Source: Hyphomicrobiales bacterium
GTDB taxonomy: Bacteria > Pseudomonadota > Alphaproteobacteria > Rhizobiales > Phreatobacteraceae
Assembly: GCA_017304475.1 (NCBI GenBank)
Contig: JAFKKV010000012.1
Coordinates: 62,001 to 126,000, forward strand
Length of the DNA stretch: 64,000 bases
Direction: 5' to 3'
The notes under the pieces are model-generated. The model made no database searches. It worked only from the letters and a program-made list of their open reading frames with translations, and was not told where the DNA came from. Below are positions 16,801 through 24,936 of this stretch, piece after piece. The stretch's first letter is position 1. Each line of letters begins with the position of its first letter. Made by a program: the position numbers and the translations under genes.

Positions 16801-18042
16801 TTACGACGGACGTTCCATCCGGCACCTCGGATCGACAGGCACCGCGCTGTCTTCGGGCGAGACGACTTTCAGGAGCCTGAAGCCCATATCGGTCCCGTCG
16901 ACCTTGTAGCGAGCCTCCCTCGAGACCTCGGAAACGGTCACGGGGAGAAGCACCTGGTGGTCCTCTCTCCTGAACGACCAACGGCCCGCCGGGCTTTCGT
17001 AGCTGGCATTCTCGAGGGCCAGGGCGATGGCCCGCATGTCGACATTCCCACCGGGTGTGCTGACCTTCTTCAGGGCTTCGCCCAGAAGCAGCGTCCCGAA
17101 CGCGGTCGTCGGCTCTTCGTTGTAGGGGTAATGGCCGATCACCGCCTTGAAGTCTTCCGCGAAGGCTTCGCCGGCCCTGCCACCAGCCTCCAGGTTGTAG
17201 AGCTTCACCAGGACGGCACCCAAGGCCGAGGGCCCCATCGTGCTCAACGCCCCGGTCGTATCGAGACTGGTATTGCCGACGTTGATCTTGAGGCCCGCAT
17301 CGCCCAGCGCACGCATGAACAGGATGATGTCGTTACCCCAGTTCCCGCTCAGGATCGTGTCCGCGCCCGAGGCTTTGATCTGCGCGACGTAAGGCGAGAA
17401 GTCCTGGATCCTCGCGGTATCGTGCAAGGTTGAGCCGACGATCTGCGCGCCGGCGGCCCTCACGTTGAGCGCCTGTGCCCTCTCGTGATCGACGCCGTAC
17501 GAGTAGTTCTGATTGATGCTATAGACCCTGCTTCCCAGCCTGCCCGTATCCCGCATCGCGGTCACGAGCGCCCTGATCCTGATGAAAGGGTTGCTGGCGA
17601 CCTTGAACGCCCAGAAATGGCATTTGTCCGCGGTGAATTCCGCGGCTTCGGATCCCTCCATCATGAAGAGGATCTCTTTGCCCCTGTTGCGCAGGTTGTA
17701 TTTGCGAATGTCTTCGGAGATCTGCGCGGTGATCGCCGAATTGGTCGATTGGATGATGATACGCGCGCCATCCGCGATGGCGGCCCTCAGCTTCTCGGCG
17801 GCGCCTGCGGTCTGATTGAGGCTGTCATATTCGGTGACGACGATCGGCTCGCCGTTGAAGCCGCCCTGCTGGTTCAGCTTTGCGATGGCGTAGCGGACGC
17901 CTTCGACGAAGGGGATGGCGGTTTGGGCGTTCGGCCCCGAGAACGCCTCGATCACGGCGATCTTGAGAGGCTCGGCATGCGCCGCGGCGCTGCCGAAGGC
18001 GCACAGGGCAGCGATGGCGGCCGAGCGAAGGTATTTTCTCAT
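16801..18042 (-). CDS. ABC transporter substrate-binding protein, LIV type (second importer)
   Basis: A 413-residue periplasmic binding protein. The signal peptide RKYLRSAAIAALCAFGSAAA is followed by cleavage near HA-EP. The mature start LKIAVIEAFSGPNAQTAIPF matches the LIV-receptor fold. GNTSLDTTGALSTMG, YPYNEEPTTAFGTLLL and FRREDHQVLLPV are cleft and C-terminal segments. AAGGAG stands seven bases before the ATG at 18040-18042. It is the first gene of the leftward operon and faces the SDR operon across a 528-base regulatory gap, so its ligand is presumably the substrate of those dehydrogenases. Confidence 0.9.
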   Translation of the reverse strand: MRKYLRSAAIAALCAFGSAAAHAEPLKIAVIEAFSGPNAQTAIPFVEGVRYAIAKLNQQGGFNGEPIVVTEYDSLNQTAGAAEKLRAAIADGARIIIQSTNSAITAQISEDIRKYNLRNRGKEILFMMEGSEAAEFTADKCHFWAFKVASNPFIRIRALVTAMRDTGRLGSRVYSINQNYSYGVDHERAQALNVRAAGAQIVGSTLHDTARIQDFSPYVAQIKASGADTILSGNWGNDIILFMRALGDAGLKINVGNTSLDTTGALSTMGPSALGAVLVKLYNLEAGGRAGEAFAEDFKAVIGHYPYNEEPTTAFGTLLLGEALKKVSTPGGNVDMRAIALALENASYESPAGRWSFRREDHQVLLPVTVSEVSREARYKVDGTDMGFRLLKVVSPEDSAVPVDPRCRMERPS

Positions 18043-18570
18043 CGAATACTCCTTGGGTATCGTATTCTAGGCTTTTTTTGAGAAGAAGAAGGCACACGAA
18101 ATCATCCCGCGAGCCAGGCCGGCTCGTGATGATTGCATTCGCTGCGTCAGATCTCGATCGCCATCGCTCGGTCGCTGGCCGCCCCGTCGAAGCGTACCCG
18201 AAACCATCGGGAGCCGGGCGCGATGCGGCGATCGCTCGCAGAGCTAATCAATTGATCGAGAAGGGATTTATGTTCCGGTTCAGCCGTCTTCCGCGTGGGC
18301 GGTCTGGGTCATTTCGTGGCTCCTCCCCCTTGTGTCGATGGTTTTCTTGTGCGATCAAACTTCGCATATAACGAGAATACGGTCGCACACCTCCCGAGGG
18401 CTGTCAACGAGGTGGCGCACGGGGTCGGCTGGCGCACAAGTATTCGATGTCGTGTTCAAAATAATGTTCGGGCGAACGAATGTTCGGCCATTGCCCCGTC
18501 TTCGGTGACGGGGCTCGAGACGTGGGCGGCCTCGCAGCCGGTCACCGGAAACGAAGGTAGGAAGCGGCTG
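18043..18570. promoter_or_regulatory. Divergent regulatory region of the SDR/LIV island
   Basis: No convincing gene lies in these 528 bases. Two symmetric sites stand out. TGTGCGA (18348-18354) and TCGCACA (18383-18389) are a 7-bp inverted pair around an AT-rich stretch containing tataac, a plausible -10 for the rightward operon. GTTCG-GG-CGAAC (18466-18477) is a dyad, with ATGTTCG repeated at 18464 and 18480. Either could bind the IclR regulator encoded at 11430-12236. A good Shine-Dalgarno AGGAAG at 18559-18564 precedes the first SDR. Confidence 0.45.
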
Positions 18571-19389
18571 ATGAGTGCTCAACGCGAGGCGTGGTTGGAT
18601 TTCTCGGGCAAGACCTGCGTGGTCACCGGAGCCGGCGGAGGTATCGGGCAGGAAATTGCGGCGTCGTTCGCCGCCTCGAAAGCGAAAGTCGTCGTTCTCG
18701 ATCACAGCCGGGAGGGGGCGGAGGCGACGGAGACGATGATCCGCGACGCCGGCGGAACGGCGATTTCGATCGTTGCCGACGTGACGGACGCGACCGCGAT
18801 CGATCGGGCTGTCGACCGGACGAAAGAAGCATTCGGGGACTGCCACATCCTCGTCAACAATGCAGGCATCCTCCGTTTCGGTCCGTTGGAAACGGTCGCT
18901 CCGGAAACGTGGGACCAGACGATCGCCGTCAATGTGAAGGGCTATCTGCTTTGCGCCCAGCGCTTCGGGGAGCGCATGCGGCAGCGCCGATCGGGAGCGA
19001 TCGTCAACGTCGCGTCGATCGCAGCCACCGAACCCCATCCCTATTGCGGGTCCTACAGTGTGAGCAAGGCGGCGGTGGTGATGCTGACGCAGCAGCTGGC
19101 ATTGGAGTGGGGGCCGTCAGGCGTTACGGTCAATGCCGTCAGCCCCGGCTTCATACCGACGCCGCTCAATACCGAATTTTACGCGGTTCCAGGCGTGACC
19201 GAGCAGCGCAGCAAGCTCGTGCCTCTCCGCTCCCTGGGGTCGACGCGCGACGTCGCCCATTCCGTCATGTTCCTCGCCAGCGGCTTCGCCCGCTACGTCA
19301 ACGGCCACAACCTGGTGGTCGATGGCGGGCTCTCGCATACCTCGATGATCCACGTCCCGCGGCCAGGCTACGACGACGGCGGACGCTAG
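18571..19389 (+). CDS. SDR family NAD(P)-dependent oxidoreductase, first of four
   Basis: A 272-residue classical short-chain dehydrogenase/reductase. The cofactor loop is TGAGGGIG, VVVLDHSREG follows strand 2 (Asp suggests NAD preference), NNAG is the central motif, VNVASIAATEPHPYC carries the catalytic Ser region, and Tyr and Lys are in YSVSK. The C-terminal lid has PGFIPTPLNTEFYAVPGVTE. ATG at 18571 follows AGGAAG by six bases. It opens an operon of four SDRs, a flavoprotein and a YciI-like protein, so it probably oxidises one specific hydroxyl of the island's substrate. Confidence 0.9.
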   Translation: MSAQREAWLDFSGKTCVVTGAGGGIGQEIAASFAASKAKVVVLDHSREGAEATETMIRDAGGTAISIVADVTDATAIDRAVDRTKEAFGDCHILVNNAGILRFGPLETVAPETWDQTIAVNVKGYLLCAQRFGERMRQRRSGAIVNVASIAATEPHPYCGSYSVSKAAVVMLTQQLALEWGPSGVTVNAVSPGFIPTPLNTEFYAVPGVTEQRSKLVPLRSLGSTRDVAHSVMFLASGFARYVNGHNLVVDGGLSHTSMIHVPRPGYDDGGR

Positions 19390-19440
19390 CCGCACCCCGG
19401 TTCAGCACGATCGCGCACAAAGCCCCAGGAAAGAAATCAA

Positions 19441-20211
19441 ATGTCGAATTCCGATCAAGCCACGACGGGTTGGTTGCCAGAGCGATATTCGCTCGCGAAT
19501 CAAACGGCGGTCGTCACCGGGGGTGCCAAAGGCATCGGCGCCGCCATCGTTCGCGAACTCATGGCGCTGGGATGTCGCGTGGTCGTGTGGGACCAGGACG
19601 TCTCCGGCGTCGAGACGGTGCCTGGCAAGCTCGACGCCATCGCCGTCGACGTGACGAACCAGGAAGCGATCGAGGCCGCCGAAACCCGAACCGCGTCGCT
19701 CGTTGGTACGCCCGACATCCTGGTGAACAACGCGGGCATCCAGGGCCCGACGGTCCCGCTCCAGGACTATGAGAGGAGCGCGTGGGATCGTGTCATCGCG
19801 GTCAACCTCACCGCTGTCTACGCGGTCAGCAAGATCTTCGTGCCGGGGATGAAAAAGCGGAAGTCCGGGCGGATCATCAACATCGCTTCGGTCGCCGGGA
19901 TACGCGGCCTGACCGACGGATCGGCCTATGGCGCATCGAAGGCCGGGGTGATCGGCTTTTCCGTCGGGTTGTCCAAAGAGCTGGTGGCCGACGGCATCTC
20001 GGTGAACTGCGTGGCTCCCGCGCTCATCGATACGGACCTCAAGCTGCAGATGTCGGCCGACTTCATTCAGAAGGCGACCGATCGGGTCCCGATGGGACGT
20101 CTGGGCAAGGCGGAAGAAGTGGCGGCCACCGTGGCTTGGATCGCGACGCCGGCCTGCAGTTTCACCACCGGTGCGGTTTTCGACGTCGCCGGCGGGCGGC
20201 TCGGCCTGTAA
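19441..20211 (+). CDS. SDR family NAD(P)-dependent oxidoreductase, second of four
   Basis: A 256-residue classical SDR: cofactor loop TGGAKGIG, strand 2 end VVVWDQD (Asp, NAD-type), DILVNNAGIQGP, Ser in INIASVAGIRG, and Tyr/Lys in YGASKAGVIGF. The lid reads APALIDTDLKLQMS. It is only distantly similar to the other three SDRs of the operon, so these are not recent duplicates. It starts 51 bases after the first SDR gene. Confidence 0.9.
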   Translation: MSNSDQATTGWLPERYSLANQTAVVTGGAKGIGAAIVRELMALGCRVVVWDQDVSGVETVPGKLDAIAVDVTNQEAIEAAETRTASLVGTPDILVNNAGIQGPTVPLQDYERSAWDRVIAVNLTAVYAVSKIFVPGMKKRKSGRIINIASVAGIRGLTDGSAYGASKAGVIGFSVGLSKELVADGISVNCVAPALIDTDLKLQMSADFIQKATDRVPMGRLGKAEEVAATVAWIATPACSFTTGAVFDVAGGRLGL

Positions 20212-20280
20212 CCGCCCCATGCGCGCGAACGGCCGGAGGGAGGATCGCTTCCGTCGGGCCCTTTCCCATCCACCTTCACC

Positions 20281-21042
20281 ATGAAAGCGGCACAGAAAAT
20301 GAGCCAGCAAACCGACATGCCCATCGTCCTTGTTACGGGCGCCGCCAGGGGTATCGGACTTGCGACCGCCAAGCGATTGGCGGCCGACGGTTTTCACGTC
20401 GTCATGACGGATGCCGACCGGCAAACCCTGGAGGCATCGGCGACGGCCCTTTCGCAGGCAGGCTCGCCATCCGTCGAGGCGCATCAACTCGACATCCGGG
20501 ACGAGAGGGCCTGCGAGGCCCTCCTTGGCCGGTTCACGCACATCGATGCGTTGATCAACAATGCCGGGGTCTTCGAGGTCAAGAAGACGGCCGAGCTGAC
20601 GACCGACGACTTCAGGCGCATGTTCGACATCAACGTGATCGGAATGTTCGTGCTGGCGCGCGGTGCCGCTGCCCGAATGACATCGAGCGGGCGCATCGTG
20701 AACATCGCGTCCCGCGCCTATCTCGGCGCGGTTGACTATGCTCACTACGTTTCGTCGAAGGCCGCCGTCGTTGGCTTGACGCGCGCGCTGGCGCTGGAAC
20801 TGGCGCCGCGCGGCATCCTCGTCAACGCCGTTGCGCCCGGCGTCATCGACACCCCGATTCTCGCCGCCTGGAGCGACGAAGCCAGGGCCAAGCTTGCCAC
20901 CGCCCAACCCGTCGGTCGTCTGGGGCGCCCCGAGGACATCGCGGCGATGGTTTCGTTCCTCGCCTCGGCGAAGACCGAATTCATCACCGGTCAGACGATC
21001 CTCGTCGATGGCGGGCGCTCGCTGGGCGGGCTCGCGACCTGA
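20281..21042 (+). CDS. SDR family NAD(P)-dependent oxidoreductase, third of four
   Basis: A 253-residue classical SDR: TGAARGIG cofactor loop, HVVMTDADRQT (Asp after strand 2), DALINNAGVFEV, Ser in VNIASRAYLGAV and Tyr/Lys in YVSSKAAVVGL. The C-terminus has the common ITGQTILVDGG motif. Neither ATG 20281 nor the in-frame ATG 20299 has a strong ribosome-binding site; the first is kept. The gene follows the second SDR by 69 bases. Confidence 0.88.
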   Translation: MKAAQKMSQQTDMPIVLVTGAARGIGLATAKRLAADGFHVVMTDADRQTLEASATALSQAGSPSVEAHQLDIRDERACEALLGRFTHIDALINNAGVFEVKKTAELTTDDFRRMFDINVIGMFVLARGAAARMTSSGRIVNIASRAYLGAVDYAHYVSSKAAVVGLTRALALELAPRGILVNAVAPGVIDTPILAAWSDEARAKLATAQPVGRLGRPEDIAAMVSFLASAKTEFITGQTILVDGGRSLGGLAT

Positions 21043-21118
21043 GAGACGAACCCAGTTCCCTACGTGACTCCCAGGATACGCAAACGTACCCGCGCGGTAC
21101 GTCGCAAAGGATCCAGAC

Positions 21119-21898
21119 ATGCTTCAGTTGAAAGATAAGATTGCCGTCATCACCGGTAGCTCTTCGGGCATCGGTCTCGCCACCGCGAAGACCTTTCTGC
21201 GCGAGGGTGCCGTCGTTCTCGGCGTCGATCTGACCCCCCCGCCGGCCGATTTGGCCGAGGCGAAGAACTTCGCCGCGCTCCAGTTGGATCTCATCTCGCC
21301 AGGAGCGCCCGAGCGCGTCATTGCCGACGCGATGGCAAAGCACGGCCGGGTGGACGTGCTGGTCAACAATGCCGGTATCGGCAACTCCCGACCGGTCCTC
21401 GATACCAGCGACGAGGACCTGGCGCGCTACCTCAGTGTGAATATCGCTGCGCCTTTCGCGCTTTGCCGGTCGGCGATCGCCGTGATGAGGGGCAAGGGCG
21501 GCAATATCATCAATATCGCCTCGGTATTCGGGATGTTGGGAACAGCTCGCGCCTCTGCATATGCCGCGACGAAAGCCGGTCTGGCAGGGCTGACGCGGCA
21601 GTTGGCTGCCGAGTACGGCCGAGACGGCATCCGCGTCAACGCGGTTTCACCGGGGCTCATCGCCACCCCGCTGGTCCGCGAGCGCCTGGAAACGAACCCG
21701 TGGTTTCGACGGTCGATGATCGAGGATTGTCCGTTGGGCCGCCCAGGCCGCCCCGAGGAGATCGCGGAAGTGTGCGCCTTCCTCGCGTCCGATGCGGCAA
21801 GCTTCGTATCGGGCATCGTGATGCCCGTGGACGGTGGCTGGTCCAGCACCAAGTTCCTGCCCGAGCCCTACGCCCAGGCGGAAGCGGAATCGGTCTGA
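21119..21898 (+). CDS. SDR family NAD(P)-dependent oxidoreductase, fourth of four
   Basis: A 259-residue classical SDR: TGSSSGIG cofactor loop, VLGVDLTPP (Asp after strand 2), DVLVNNAGIGNS, Ser in INIASVFGMLG, Tyr/Lys in YAATKAGLAGL, and a lid reading SPGLIATPLVRERLETNPWF. The C-terminus carries a short extension after VDGGWSSTKF. Its stop shares a base with the start of the flavoprotein gene (TGATG at 21896-21900), so the two proteins are translationally coupled and probably act in sequence. Confidence 0.9.
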   Translation: MLQLKDKIAVITGSSSGIGLATAKTFLREGAVVLGVDLTPPPADLAEAKNFAALQLDLISPGAPERVIADAMAKHGRVDVLVNNAGIGNSRPVLDTSDEDLARYLSVNIAAPFALCRSAIAVMRGKGGNIINIASVFGMLGTARASAYAATKAGLAGLTRQLAAEYGRDGIRVNAVSPGLIATPLVRERLETNPWFRRSMIEDCPLGRPGRPEEIAEVCAFLASDAASFVSGIVMPVDGGWSSTKFLPEPYAQAEAESV

Positions 21899-23622
21899 TG
21901 CACGCCATCTCAAACGGCCAGGCGGTGGCCGAGGAGGCCGTGGACATCCTCGTCTTCGGCAGCGGGGCCGGCGGATTGGCGGCGAGCCTGTTTGCCGCCA
22001 AGCGCGGCCTGAAGGTGTTGCTATGCGAGAAGTCCAGCCTGCTCGGCGGCACGACCGCGACGTCGGGGGGCGTGCTTTGGGTGCCCGGCAACCGTCAGGC
22101 GAGGGAGGCGGGGATCGACGATACGATCGAAAACGCGCGCACCTACCTTCGGCACGAGCTCGGCAACTATTATCGGGACGATCTCGCCGAGGCCTTCCTG
22201 GAGAGCGCGGGCCCGGCAATCGACGATATCGAGGACGGCACGTCGGTCGCATTCGACCTGATCGCGTCGCCGGACTACCACCCGGATAGCCCGGGCGGCG
22301 TCGACAAGGGGCGCTCGATCATGGCGCGCCGCTACGATGGCAATCAGCTCGGAGCGGATTTCGCGCTGGTGCGCCCGCCGATGGACAGGCTCATGGTCTG
22401 CGGCGGCATGATGGTGGGCCCGGACGAGATTCCCGCCTTCGTCAGACCCTTCGCCTCCGTGGCGAACTTCAAGCGCGTCGTGGGAAGGCTGGCTCGGCAC
22501 GGCCTCGACCGGCTCAAATATCGACGGGGCGCACAGGTCAGCAACGGCAATGCCTTGGTCGCGAGGCTGCTGCACAGCCTCAGGATGCACAAGGCCGACA
22601 TCTGGGTGGATGCGCCGTTGAAGGAGCTGATACGGACCGGCAACCGCGTGGAAGGGGCGATCGTCGAAAAGAACGGGCGCCTCGTGCGGGTGCATGCACG
22701 GCTGGGAGTCGTTCTGGCGACCGGCGGGTTCCCTCAGGACCCCACGCTTCGCCGCGAGCTCTCGGCTTCTTTCCCGCACGACCACTCGATGGCGTTCGAG
22801 GGGAACACCGGCGACGGCCAGCGTGCGGCGCGCGCCGTCGGTGCGGTCGTCGACATGGAACTGAGCAGCCCTTGCCTCTGGACCCCTTCTTCGTTGCTGA
22901 AGGAACGTGACGGGAAGGACGTCCCGGTCATCTACGGTTATCTCGACCGGGGCCGCCCCGGGATCATCGCGGTCGATCCCGAAGGACGCCGGTTCGTCAA
23001 CGAGTCCAATTCGTACCACGACATCGTGGCGGCTCTGTTCGAACGCCGGAAATCGCTCGGCGCCGCCGCGAATGCCCGCTTCCACTTCATCTGCGACGCG
23101 GCCTTCGTTCGAAAGAACGGTTTGGGCGCGATCCGGCCCTGGCCATGGTCGCCCATTCTGTCGCCCTTCGTTCGGAACGGCTACATCACCACGGCTCGGA
23201 CCCTGCCGGAGCTTGCGCGCAAATTGGCTATCGATCCCGCGGCCCTCACGGCGACCGTCGCGCGTCACAACGGGTTCGCCCAGACCGGCAAGGATGTCGA
23301 TTTCGGCAAGGGGTCGACGTCGTTCAATCGTGTCTGGGGCGATCCGGCCGTGGGACCCAATCCCAATCTGACGCCGATCGTGAAGGCTCCCTTTGTCGCC
23401 CTCCCGATCCTGCCGGCGACGCTCGGCACGGCAGTGGGCCTGAAGACCAACGGCGACGCCCAGGTGCTCGACGCATCGGGGGCCGTCATCCCGGGATTGT
23501 TCGCTTGCGGGAACGAATTGGCCTCGTCGATGCGCGGCTTCTATCCCGGGGGCGGGATCACCCTCGGCCCCGCGGTCGTGTTCGCTTACCGAGCGGTTCT
23601 GAAAGCCTTGGCGGAAGTCTGA
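21898..23622 (+). CDS. FAD-dependent oxidoreductase, 3-ketosteroid-delta1-dehydrogenase-like
   Basis: A 574-residue flavoprotein of the FAD_binding_2 (fumarate reductase/KstD) family. The dinucleotide motif FGSGAGGLAASLFAAKRGLK is followed by LCEKSSLLGGTTATSGG and VLWVPGN, the exact style of 3-ketosteroid dehydrogenases. NESNSYHDIVAALF and FYPGGGITLGPAVVFAYRA match the regions that hold the catalytic tyrosines and the FAD-binding glycines in that family. Such enzymes introduce a C=C next to a ring ketone. I infer that an SDR makes the ketone and this enzyme desaturates it. The start overlaps the fourth SDR stop (TGATG). No other steroid-ring genes (KshA, HsaC) are in the window, so a steroid substrate is not established. 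Confidence 0.85.
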   Translation: MHAISNGQAVAEEAVDILVFGSGAGGLAASLFAAKRGLKVLLCEKSSLLGGTTATSGGVLWVPGNRQAREAGIDDTIENARTYLRHELGNYYRDDLAEAFLESAGPAIDDIEDGTSVAFDLIASPDYHPDSPGGVDKGRSIMARRYDGNQLGADFALVRPPMDRLMVCGGMMVGPDEIPAFVRPFASVANFKRVVGRLARHGLDRLKYRRGAQVSNGNALVARLLHSLRMHKADIWVDAPLKELIRTGNRVEGAIVEKNGRLVRVHARLGVVLATGGFPQDPTLRRELSASFPHDHSMAFEGNTGDGQRAARAVGAVVDMELSSPCLWTPSSLLKERDGKDVPVIYGYLDRGRPGIIAVDPEGRRFVNESNSYHDIVAALFERRKSLGAAANARFHFICDAAFVRKNGLGAIRPWPWSPILSPFVRNGYITTARTLPELARKLAIDPAALTATVARHNGFAQTGKDVDFGKGSTSFNRVWGDPAVGPNPNLTPIVKAPFVALPILPATLGTAVGLKTNGDAQVLDASGAVIPGLFACGNELASSMRGFYPGGGITLGPAVVFAYRAVLKALAEV

Positions 23623-23661
23623 GCGCGTCCCGCGCCGCCAAGACATCAACGGAGATGATCG

Positions 23662-23958
23662 ATGCCCTATGCAATCAGCTGGATGGACGAGCCGGGAACC
23701 GCGGAGCTTCGCCTGGAGCTGCGCGGCGCGCACCTGGACTATATGCGCGAGAACCTCGCGCGCGTACTCGCCAGTGGAGGACTGCTGGACGACCCCGGTG
23801 AGGTCGGCCTGGGCGGGCTGATCCTGCTCGATATCGACAGCAGGGAGGAGGCCGAGAATTTCGTGAAGGCGGATCCATTCTACACGGGCGGGCTCTATAA
23901 GAACCCGGTCATTACCCGTTGGAGGAAGGCCTTTTACGACGGGAAGGCCTTTATCTGA
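23662..23958 (+). CDS. YciI-like protein (YCII-related domain)
   Basis: A 98-residue protein with a single ferredoxin-like barrel: MPYAISWMDEPGTAELRLEL, then RGAHLDYMRENLARVLASGG, then DIDSREEAENFVKADPFYTG with GLY. The His in RGAHLDY and Asp in KADPFY are the conserved polar pair of YciI proteins, some of which act as dehalogenases or lactone isomerase-like enzymes in ring degradation. It is the last gene of the SDR operon, 39 bases after the flavoprotein, with GGAG upstream. The role is not known. Confidence 0.8.
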   Translation: MPYAISWMDEPGTAELRLELRGAHLDYMRENLARVLASGGLLDDPGEVGLGGLILLDIDSREEAENFVKADPFYTGGLYKNPVITRWRKAFYDGKAFI

Positions 23959-24315
23959 GCGCCCCCTTGGATATCCTTCAAAACAGCGCTGGCTGAGCCA
24001 TGCGGCGGCCTGGTGCCCGATCGCCTCAGGTGCAAGCGCCCTGACCGATTCCGGGAAAAGGGCAGGCTCGTCTTGCCCAGGCTTGTCCCGGCCATCCACG
24101 TCTTCATCGTCGCGGCGATGCGTGGATGGCCTGCGACGCCCATTGGACGCGCATTTTGTCCGCTCCTCGCCGGGCCTGGCTCCGCGCTAAGGCCTCCCAC
24201 GTCCATCCACACGGATTTGTTAACCCAGGCCGGCGTGCCGGTCCGCCTTCCCGCTTGACCAAGCTCTGATAACTGTTAAATATCCAAAATCATCAGTCAT
24301 CAAGAATCAGGTGTC
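23959..24315. other. Intergenic region: repeat-like hairpin plus TetR/RND promoter
   Basis: I see no gene in these 357 bases. The left part contains the long hairpin described separately and a smaller GGGCA/TGCCC dyad (24060-24078). The right part, 24255-24315, is AT-rich (gataactgttaaatatcc and catcagtcatcaag) and should hold the promoter and autoregulatory operator of the TetR/RND operon. ATCA/TCAT half-sites repeat in it. Confidence 0.5.
24091..24130. repeat. Perfect 10-bp stem hairpin, possible dispersed repeat
   Basis: GCCATCCACG (24091-24100) pairs exactly with CGTGGATGGC (24121-24130). The loop itself contains a second dyad, CATCG...CGATG. It lies downstream of the YciI-like gene and could terminate the SDR operon, but it has no U-tract, and its flanks (cttgtcccggcc) look like those of common rhizobial intergenic repeats. 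Confidence 0.6.
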
Positions 24316-24924
24316 ATGACGGTCAAAGCACGCCTCACCCCGGAAGAGACCCGCGAGCGCATCCTTGTGGTGGCCGAGGAGCATTTCCGGCGTGTCGGCT
24401 ACGCCAAGACCGCGGTTGCCGACATTGCCGGCGCGCTCGCCATGAGCCCGGCCAATGTCTACCGCTTCTTCGCGACCAAATCGGCGATCTGCGAGGAAAT
24501 CGCGCAGCGCCTGCTCGCCGAAAGCACCGCCGAGGTGCGCGCCATTGCCGCCCGGAAGACCTCCGCCGCCGACCGTCTCGGCGAGATGGTCCTGGCCATT
24601 CACCGCTACAATAAGAGCAATTTGACCGAGGAGCGCCGGCTCCACGACATGGTCGAGCACGCCATGGTGGAGAGCTGGGGCGTCATCAAGGCCTATCTCG
24701 AAGGCCTGACCATGATCTTCGCCGACGTTATCCGCGAGGGAATGGTGGCGGGTGAATTTGCCATTCAAGATCCGATCGAAGCCGCTCTTTCGTTCAAGCA
24801 GGCCCATGTGACCGTGTTTCATCCGACCCTGATCGCGCATTGCGCCGGATTGGACATGATCGATGACCTGGAAGAGCAGGCCCGCCGCCTGACCCGTTTT
24901 GCGCTTCGCGCGCTGAAAGCCTGA
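24316..24924 (+). CDS. TetR family regulator of the RND efflux operon
   Basis: A 202-residue regulator. The helix-turn-helix is TRERILVVAEEHFRRVGYAK, then VADIAGALAMSPANVYRFFA; the remainder is a helical ligand domain rich in His, Met and Trp (RRLHDMVEHAMVESWG). It sits 12 bases upstream of the membrane fusion protein gene on the same strand, so it is probably autoregulated and represses the pump genes until a toxic ligand binds. Confidence 0.9.
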   Translation: MTVKARLTPEETRERILVVAEEHFRRVGYAKTAVADIAGALAMSPANVYRFFATKSAICEEIAQRLLAESTAEVRAIAARKTSAADRLGEMVLAIHRYNKSNLTEERRLHDMVEHAMVESWGVIKAYLEGLTMIFADVIREGMVAGEFAIQDPIEAALSFKQAHVTVFHPTLIAHCAGLDMIDDLEEQARRLTRFALRALKA

Positions 24925-24936
24925 GGAAACGCCGCC

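Noticed and set aside
20281..21042. The four SDRs as FabG copies of fatty acid synthesis
   Set aside because: No acyl carrier protein or other fab genes; they are mutually divergent and lie between an importer and a flavoprotein.
21898..23622. Firm assignment as 3-ketosteroid-delta1-dehydrogenase in a steroid cluster
   Set aside because: The family fit is good, but no KshA/B, HsaC, cholesterol-import or side-chain genes are near; only 'KstD-like' is justified.
22021..24099. Long minus-strand open frame opposite the flavoprotein gene
   Set aside because: It spans several operon genes and intergenic hairpins and has no recognisable fold; the plus-strand genes are certain.
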